Below, piece by piece: positions 57,647 to 64,000 of a stretch of DNA of 64,000 bases. The stretch's first letter is position 1; every line of letters starts with the position of its first letter. Source of the DNA: Rhodococcus jostii RHA1 (GTDB lineage Bacteria; Actinomycetota; Actinomycetes; Mycobacteriales; Mycobacteriaceae); assembly GCF_000014565.1 (NCBI RefSeq), contig NC_008268.1:936001-1000000 (forward strand), in the 5' to 3' direction. The notes beneath the pieces are model-generated. The model saw only the letters and a list, made by a program, of their open reading frames with translations. It had not been told where the DNA came from and did not search any database. The position numbers were made by a program, and so were the translations under genes.

Positions 57647-58609
57647 CTAGGGCTTCCTTCCTCGCCACCCGGTGACGGGCAGCTCGAACTTTCGCACCAT
57701 CCGGTCCGCGAACGGCGCCGAATCCAGCCGTATCCACCGAACGGGTTCCTTGCCACGCACCACTTCGACGCGGGCGCCCGCGGGCAGCTCGAGGGTCCGG
57801 CGACCGTCGCAGAACACCAGACCGTCGTGGCTGCCCGCCACCGTTTCCACCGCGATCAGCGAATTCGGGCTCGTCACGAGCGGGCGCGCGAACAGCGCGT
57901 GCGCGTTGCTCGGGACCACGAGCAGGGCCTCCAGCTCCGGCCACACCACGGGGCCGCCTGCCGAGAACGCGTACGCCGTCGACCCCGTCGGGGTGGAGAT
58001 GAGGACGCCGTCACAGCCGAAGGCCGACACGGGGCGGCCGTCCACCTCGAGCACCACCTCGAGCACACCGAGCCGGGACCGGTTCTCGATGCTCGCCTCG
58101 TTGAGTGCCCAGCCGCGTTCGATGATCTCGTCGTCCACGCGGACCAGCACGTCCAGCGTCATTCGGTGTTCGATGCGGTATTCACGACGCACCACCTGGG
58201 CGAGCGCCTCGTCGAGGTGCTCGGCCTCCGTTTCCGCGAGGAACCCGATGCGGCCCAGGTTGATGCCCAGAACCGGAATGGAGGCGGCCTGGGCGAGTTC
58301 CGCTGCCCGCAGGAACGTTCCGTCGCCGCCGAGGACGAGCACCATCTCGCAACCGAGGGCGGCATCGGGGCCGGCCTGCACGATAGTGACTTCCAGCCCG
58401 GGGACCAGGAATTCGTCGGCGGCCATGCCGTCCATCGGTTCGATGCGGGTGCTGTCGACCTCGTCGACGAGGACGCGCAGTCCGATTCCGGCCCGTTCGA
58501 AGATCTTGCCGACGCGTCTCGCGGTCTCCGTGATCTCGGCGCGGCCCGGGTGCGCGACGAGCAGGATCTCCCGCTCGCGTTGCTGGGTGCCGCTGCTTCC
58601 CCCGCTCAC
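57647..58609 (-). CDS. nadK: NAD kinase
   Basis: A 320-residue ATP/polyphosphate NAD kinase producing NADP. The hallmark [11 protein letters not shown] (about residue 93) and [37 protein letters not shown] are the NAD- and ATP-binding segments. The GTG at 58609 overlaps the tlyA stop; two bases separate it from recN. It matches Rv1695 (ppnK). Confidence 0.96.
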   Translation of the reverse strand: MSGGSSGTQQREREILLVAHPGRAEITETARRVGKIFERAGIGLRVLVDEVDSTRIEPMDGMAADEFLVPGLEVTIVQAGPDAALGCEMVLVLGGDGTFLRAAELAQAASIPVLGINLGRIGFLAETEAEHLDEALAQVVRREYRIEHRMTLDVLVRVDDEIIERGWALNEASIENRSRLGVLEVVLEVDGRPVSAFGCDGVLISTPTGSTAYAFSAGGPVVWPELEALLVVPSNAHALFARPLVTSPNSLIAVETVAGSHDGLVFCDGRRTLELPAGARVEVVRGKEPVRWIRLDSAPFADRMVRKFELPVTGWRGRKP

Positions 58610-59436
58610 TGTGGTCCCTCCTGCACCGCGGTGCGGATCAACTCTTCTATCGACTCGACCGGTACATCATCCGTCCCGGGTGTGACATCCGCGCGGAGCC
58701 ACAGGAAGTACTCGACGTTCCCCGACGGCCCCGGCAGCGGACTGGCCACTGCACCGACGGTACGCAGTCCCAGCGACGCTGCCGTCTTCGCGACATCCAG
58801 TACCGCGGCGACGCGCAACTCCGGGTCACGCACCACACCACCGGAGCCCACGTGGTCCTTGCCGACCTCGAACTGCGGCTTCACCATCGGAATCAGATCT
58901 GCGCCGTCCGCCACGCAGCCGACGAACGCCGGGAGGACGAGCTTCAGGGAGATGAACGAGAGGTCCGCGACCACCAGATCGACCGGGCCGCCGATCTGCT
59001 CGGCGTCGATGGAACGCACGTTGGTCCGGTCGATGACGTGGACGCGGTCGTCGGATTGGAGCCGCCACACCAACTGGCCGTAGCCGACGTCCACCGCCAC
59101 CACCTCCCGCGCGCCGTGGTGAAGCAGCACATCGGTGAAGCCGCCGGTGGACGCGCCTGCGTCGAGGCAGCGCTTGGCCTCGACCTCGAGTCCGCGGGGG
59201 CCGAACGCCTCGAGCGCACCCAGGAGTTTGTGGGCTCCGCGCGATGCCCAGGACACTTCGTTGTCGACCTCGACCACCCGCAGCGGAGTTCCCGCTTCGA
59301 TTGCGGTGGCGGGTTTGGTCGCTGCCGCTCCCGAGATCAGTACTCGGCCGGAGGCGATGAGTTCTTGCGCGTGTTCGCGGGACCGGGCCAGTCCCCGCCG
59401 AACGAGTTCGGCATCCACCCGTGCTCGACGGGCCAC
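58606..59436 (-). CDS. tlyA: TlyA family RNA 2'-O-methyltransferase
   Basis: A 276-residue 16S/23S rRNA cytidine-2'-O-methyltransferase; loss gives capreomycin/viomycin resistance in mycobacteria. An S4 domain ([31 protein letters not shown], residues 5-35) precedes an FtsJ-like Rossmann domain ([33 protein letters not shown]). The catalytic Lys/Asp/Lys/Glu positions appear in [25 protein letters not shown] and the C-terminal VEYFLWLR. The GTG at 59436 is separated by one base from the upstream stop. Confidence 0.95.
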   Translation of the reverse strand: MARRARVDAELVRRGLARSREHAQELIASGRVLISGAAATKPATAIEAGTPLRVVEVDNEVSWASRGAHKLLGALEAFGPRGLEVEAKRCLDAGASTGGFTDVLLHHGAREVVAVDVGYGQLVWRLQSDDRVHVIDRTNVRSIDAEQIGGPVDLVVADLSFISLKLVLPAFVGCVADGADLIPMVKPQFEVGKDHVGSGGVVRDPELRVAAVLDVAKTAASLGLRTVGAVASPLPGPSGNVEYFLWLRADVTPGTDDVPVESIEELIRTAVQEGPQ

Positions 59437-59437
59437 G

Positions 59438-59665
59438 TCAGATCTTGTCCACGGTGGCCAGCGCCTCCACCAGCACGTCGTGCGCCTTCTCGAGAAGATG
59501 GGCTTTGCGTGGGATGACTCCGACGCCGTGCTCGTCGTCAGGATCCGGTTCGACGGCTCCGAGCCGCGACAACAATCCATCGACCTCCGAGTGGATCTTC
59601 TCGGGGTCGACACTCTGAGGAGGCCCAGGTAGATGGGCTCCCGGGCGCGGTATTGGCGTGCTCAT
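59438..59665 (-). CDS. Small conserved protein (Rv1693-like)
   Basis: A 75-residue soluble protein. A Pro-rich N-terminus (MSTPIPRPGAHLPGPP) is followed by an amphipathic helical part (EKIHSEVDGLLSRLG...HLLEKAHDVLVEALATVDKI) that may be a small coiled-coil or helical hairpin. Its place between tlyA and the HAD phosphatase is the same as Rv1693, a short hypothetical gene. It is coupled to tlyA by a one-base gap. No function can be assigned. Confidence 0.75.
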   Translation of the reverse strand: MSTPIPRPGAHLPGPPQSVDPEKIHSEVDGLLSRLGAVEPDPDDEHGVGVIPRKAHLLEKAHDVLVEALATVDKI

Positions 59666-59742
59666 CGGGCACAACGCTAGTCCATCGGGTTCCGATACGC
59701 ATACAGCGAATCGCGTGACGAACAACGCGGGTCTGCCGGGTT

Positions 59743-60738
59743 TCAGGCACCCCAGCCGGAGGCGACCGCGCTCACCGCGGGCGTCGTCGACGTGATTCGC
59801 GCGAAGCCGGGGAACTTCCAGGCGGCGACGGCCACGGCCCGCAGCAGGGCGGCCGAATCCACCCGCGCGGCGGAATCGATGGTCGGTTCGATCACCAGGT
59901 CTGTGCCGTCGAACTCGACGGACCAGCGGCTGTCCTCACCGATGAGGGATTCCTCGGCGGGGCGGTTGAGCGCGTCCAGTTCGGACGCCAGATAGGTGGG
60001 CCGTTGCTCCGGGGCCGCACGCAGCACGTCGACCGCGGTGCTCACTCCGGTGAGCACCAAGAGCGAGTCGAGACCGACGTTGTTGGCGCCTTCGATGTCG
60101 GTGTCCAACCTGTCGCCCACGACGAGCGGGCGCGCGCAACCACTGCGGCGCATCGCGTCCTCCATCAGCGGCGCGGCCGGTTTACCCGCCACGAGTGGTT
60201 CGCGGGACGACGCCGTGCGTAGCGCCGCGACCATCGATCCGTTGCCGAGGACGAGGCCGCGTTCGGTGGGGAGGGTCGAGTCCAGGTTCGCCGCCACCCA
60301 GACCGCGTCGGCCCGGATCGCGAGGGTCGCCTCGGCGAGTATCGCCCAGTCCGTCGTCGGCGAATGTCCTTGGACGACAGCCGCGGGCGCGTCCTCGAAC
60401 GACCGCACCGGGCGCAGTCCGACGTTCCGCACTTCGCCGGCGAGCGCTTCGGTGCCCACAATCAGGACCGGCGAATCGGGGGCGACGTTCTCCGCGAGCA
60501 GCCTGGCCGCGGACTGGGAACTCGTCACCACTGTCGACTCGTCGGCGTCGAACCCGAGTTCGGTCAGGTGTTCCGCGACCTCGCCCGGGCTGCGACTGGC
60601 GTTGTTGGTCACGTAGTAGCAGGACTGCTCCCCGGCCGCCAAAGCCTCTCGCGCACCGGGGATTTCCTGCGGCCCCTGATACAGGGTGCCGTCGAGGTCG
60701 AGCAGCAGGGCGTCGTAGCCGTCGCGCAGAACCGTCAC
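59743..60738 (-). CDS. HAD-IIA family phosphatase
   Basis: A 331-residue haloacid-dehalogenase phosphatase. Motif I is LLLDLDGTLYQG (nucleophile Asp near residue 15), motif II is in YYVTNNASRS, and motif III/IV is VAGKPAAPLMEDAM with VVGDRLDTDIEGANNVGLDSLLVLTG. The cap type is IIA (NagD-like). Rv1692, in the same position, is a glycerol-3-phosphate phosphatase, so that substrate is possible here. The GTG start overlaps the TPR gene stop. Confidence 0.92.
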   Translation of the reverse strand: MTVLRDGYDALLLDLDGTLYQGPQEIPGAREALAAGEQSCYYVTNNASRSPGEVAEHLTELGFDADESTVVTSSQSAARLLAENVAPDSPVLIVGTEALAGEVRNVGLRPVRSFEDAPAAVVQGHSPTTDWAILAEATLAIRADAVWVAANLDSTLPTERGLVLGNGSMVAALRTASSREPLVAGKPAAPLMEDAMRRSGCARPLVVGDRLDTDIEGANNVGLDSLLVLTGVSTAVDVLRAAPEQRPTYLASELDALNRPAEESLIGEDSRWSVEFDGTDLVIEPTIDSAARVDSAALLRAVAVAAWKFPGFARITSTTPAVSAVASGWGA

Positions 60739-61703
60739 TGATCGTCTCCGGTCAGCTCGGCCACACGCTCCTCCGCGTCGGTGTCACCCTCGAGATCCGC
60801 GGCGGCGGAATTGAGGAACCACTTCAGTCCGTCCTCGATGCGGCCGGCCGCCACCAAGGCGTCCGCATACGCGTAGAACAGGCGAGCGGCACCGGGGCCG
60901 GTCCGCGAAGCGTCGAGATCGGGGGTCTGCAACGTGACCACGGCCTGGTCGAACTGACCGAGGTCCATGCGCGCTCCGGCGACGACCATGCGCAGCTCGG
61001 CTGCCTCGTCACCGGACAGCGCAGCAGCTTCCTCGCTCCGACCGAGTTCGATCGCACGCTCCGGGCGGCCGAGTCCGCGTTCGCAGTCCGCCATGACCGC
61101 GAGCAGCCCGGGACCACCGGCCATGCGACGAGCGGCGCGCAACTCCGACAGCGCCTCGGCCCATTCGCCGGCGTGGTACGCGGTGATACCCGCGGCCTCA
61201 CGCACGATGGCGATGCGGCCCGCACGCTGACGCGCGGCGCGGGCATGCGCGAGCGCAAGTCGCGGATCGTCGTCGACCAGCTTGCCTGCCATCACCAGGT
61301 GACGCGCAACCGTGTTCGCGTTCGTCTTGTCCAGGCTCAGCAGGTCGCGGCGTACCGCGGGATCGAGCTCGCCGGCCTCGACGTTCTCGGGCAGATCCGG
61401 TTCGTCCGGACGCGCCTGCTGCCGCTGCGGACGGTCACCTTCACGTCCACGGGGCGCGAAACCGCCCTCGCCGCCACGACGGGGTCCCCCACCGCGACGA
61501 TCGCCACCGGCCCCGCCACGGTTGTCGCGCGAATCGCGACGGGGGCCACCGGTCGAGCCACCCCGACCCGAACCGCCGGCGCCGCCCCGATTGCTGTTGG
61601 AGGCGCCGCCTCGATTGCTGTTGGAGGCGCCGCCTCGATTGCTGTTGGAGGCGCCGCCTCCGCGGAAGGACCGACGTCCGTCGTCACTCTCCGACACAGT
61701 CAT
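60735..61703 (-). CDS. Tetratricopeptide-repeat protein with Gly/Asn-rich N-terminus
   Basis: A 322-residue protein, equivalent by position to Rv1691. Residues 10-110 are low-complexity (GGASNSNRGGASNSNR and RGGxGGxRR), encoded partly by three exact 24-bp repeats. The remainder is helical TPR-like repeats (AREAAGITAYHAGEWAEALSELRAARRMAGG, RIEDGLKWFLNSAAADL). It probably mediates protein contacts in the cytoplasm. The ATG at 61703 has AAAGGA upstream. It is first of the run to tlyA, and follows the rRNA terminator. Confidence 0.88.
   Translation of the reverse strand: MTVSESDDGRRSFRGGGASNSNRGGASNSNRGGASNSNRGGAGGSGRGGSTGGPRRDSRDNRGGAGGDRRGGGPRRGGEGGFAPRGREGDRPQRQQARPDEPDLPENVEAGELDPAVRRDLLSLDKTNANTVARHLVMAGKLVDDDPRLALAHARAARQRAGRIAIVREAAGITAYHAGEWAEALSELRAARRMAGGPGLLAVMADCERGLGRPERAIELGRSEEAAALSGDEAAELRMVVAGARMDLGQFDQAVVTLQTPDLDASRTGPGAARLFYAYADALVAAGRIEDGLKWFLNSAAADLEGDTDAEERVAELTGDDQ
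61589..61660. repeat. Three 24-bp tandem repeats in the TPR gene
   Basis: Three exact copies of a 24-bp unit (61589-61612, 61613-61636, 61637-61660) encode repeated GGASNSNR octapeptides in the N-terminal region. The reading frame is kept, so copy number could vary without frameshift. The unit is unrelated to the repeat at 2265. Confidence 0.9.
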
Positions 61704-61721
61704 TCCTTTCACACAAACCAC

Positions 61722-61753
61722 GAAAGGGGACCCAGTATATTGGGTCCCCTTTC
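61722..61753 (-). terminator. rRNA operon terminator
   Basis: A 13-bp perfect stem GAAAGGGGACCCA/TGGGTCCCCTTTC with a 6-base loop GTATAT lies 10 bp downstream of the 5S end on the minus strand. It ends the rrn transcript and lies upstream of the TPR gene. Confidence 0.85.
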
Positions 61754-61762
61754 GGTAACGGA

Positions 61763-61881
61763 TGTTCGGCGGTGTCCTACTCTCCCACACCCTGTCGGGT
61801 GCAGTACCATCGGCGCTGGAGGGCTTAGCTTCCGGGTTCGGAATGGGACCGGGCGTTTCCCCTCCGCTATGGCCGCCGTAA
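61763..61881 (-). rRNA. rrf: 5S ribosomal RNA
   Basis: About 119 nt. On the minus strand it begins TTACGGCGGCCATAGC and ends CCGCCGAACA, which pair as helix I. The conserved loop sequences GAAACGCCCGGTCCCATTCC and CCGAACCCGGAAGCTAAG are present. It follows the 23S gene by about 128 bp. Confidence 0.96.
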
Positions 61882-62009
61882 CTCTATGAAACTGTCACAC
61901 GGAACATCAGCGAAGACACACATCACCATTGGTGGTGGGGGTGTGCTTCTTTCTTCTGTTCTGAAACGTGTGTGTTGTTTCAGATACTGCACAGTGGACG
62001 CGTAGCTTC
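61882..62009 (-). other. 23S-5S internal spacer
   Basis: About 128 bp separate the 23S 3' end from the 5S gene. It contains no tRNA. On the plus strand 61917-61941 has the inverted repeat CACACATCACCACCATTGGTGGTGGGGGTGTG-like segment (imperfect), a probable processing stem. Confidence 0.55.

Positions 62010-64000
<1,991 letters not shown>

Overview
The window is a high-G+C actinobacterial chromosome segment, most probably Rhodococcus (R. jostii/opacus type). The evidence is the codon bias, frequent GTG starts, mycothiol biosynthesis (mshC), GarA, a heme-uptake cluster with an IdeR-type iron box, and long blocks whose gene order matches Mycobacterium tuberculosis from memory. No phage, insertion sequence or CRISPR array was seen. 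Nearly all the sequence is ordinary chromosome; the interest lies in regulatory DNA and a few atypical enzymes.

Region 1 (1-14.1 kb). A minus-strand run uppP, histidine phosphatase, DUF3090, SCO1664-family gene and mshC matches the Rv2136c-Rv2130c region. Seven perfect 24-bp tandem repeats lie between the phosphatase and DUF3090. On the plus strand are an aldo/keto reductase lacking two catalytic residues and the iron-regulated operon hmuO-hmuT-hmuU-hmuV. Then come an LppL-like lipoprotein, a DUF5703 protein, pyrD, a PEBP protein, an M20 peptidase and tRNA-Leu(GAG).

Region 2 (14.1-24.5 kb). Plus-strand genes: a zinc-ribbon SDR with a non-canonical active site, a universal stress protein, DUF2784, a saccharopine-dehydrogenase-like enoyl reductase, a TauE/SafE exporter preceded by an apparent cysteine leader peptide and attenuator, malate synthase G, and a solute-binding/VWA protein coupled to a membrane metallophosphoesterase.

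Region 3 (24.5-35.7 kb). Minus-strand block equivalent to Rv1822-Rv1832: pgsA2-like, DUF881, small basic protein, DUF881, gcvH, garA, MerR (FtsR-like), bifunctional nuclease, MerR (Rv1830-like) and gcvP, which is preceded by a tandem glycine riboswitch. An SMP-30 family protein and a NUDIX hydrolase lie upstream.

Region 4 (35.8-44.1 kb). Accessory region. A three-gene catabolic-looking operon (acyl-CoA ligase, saccharopine-dehydrogenase-like protein, SDR) is divergent from a TetR regulator, with clustered inverted repeats between them. An SRPBCC protein, an MFS exporter and an ECF41-type sigma factor follow; the exporter and sigma genes carry matching promoter motifs. An L,D-transpeptidase closes the region.

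Region 5 (44.1-64 kb). tRNA-Pro(GGG) and a long minus-strand housekeeping block equivalent to Rv1713-Rv1691: der, cmk, rluB, scpB, scpA, parA, xerD, NUDIX, pyrG, mctB-like, steA, recN, nadK, tlyA, a small protein, HAD phosphatase and TPR protein. It is followed upstream by the 3' part of an rRNA operon (5S and about 2 kb of 23S) that runs off the window.
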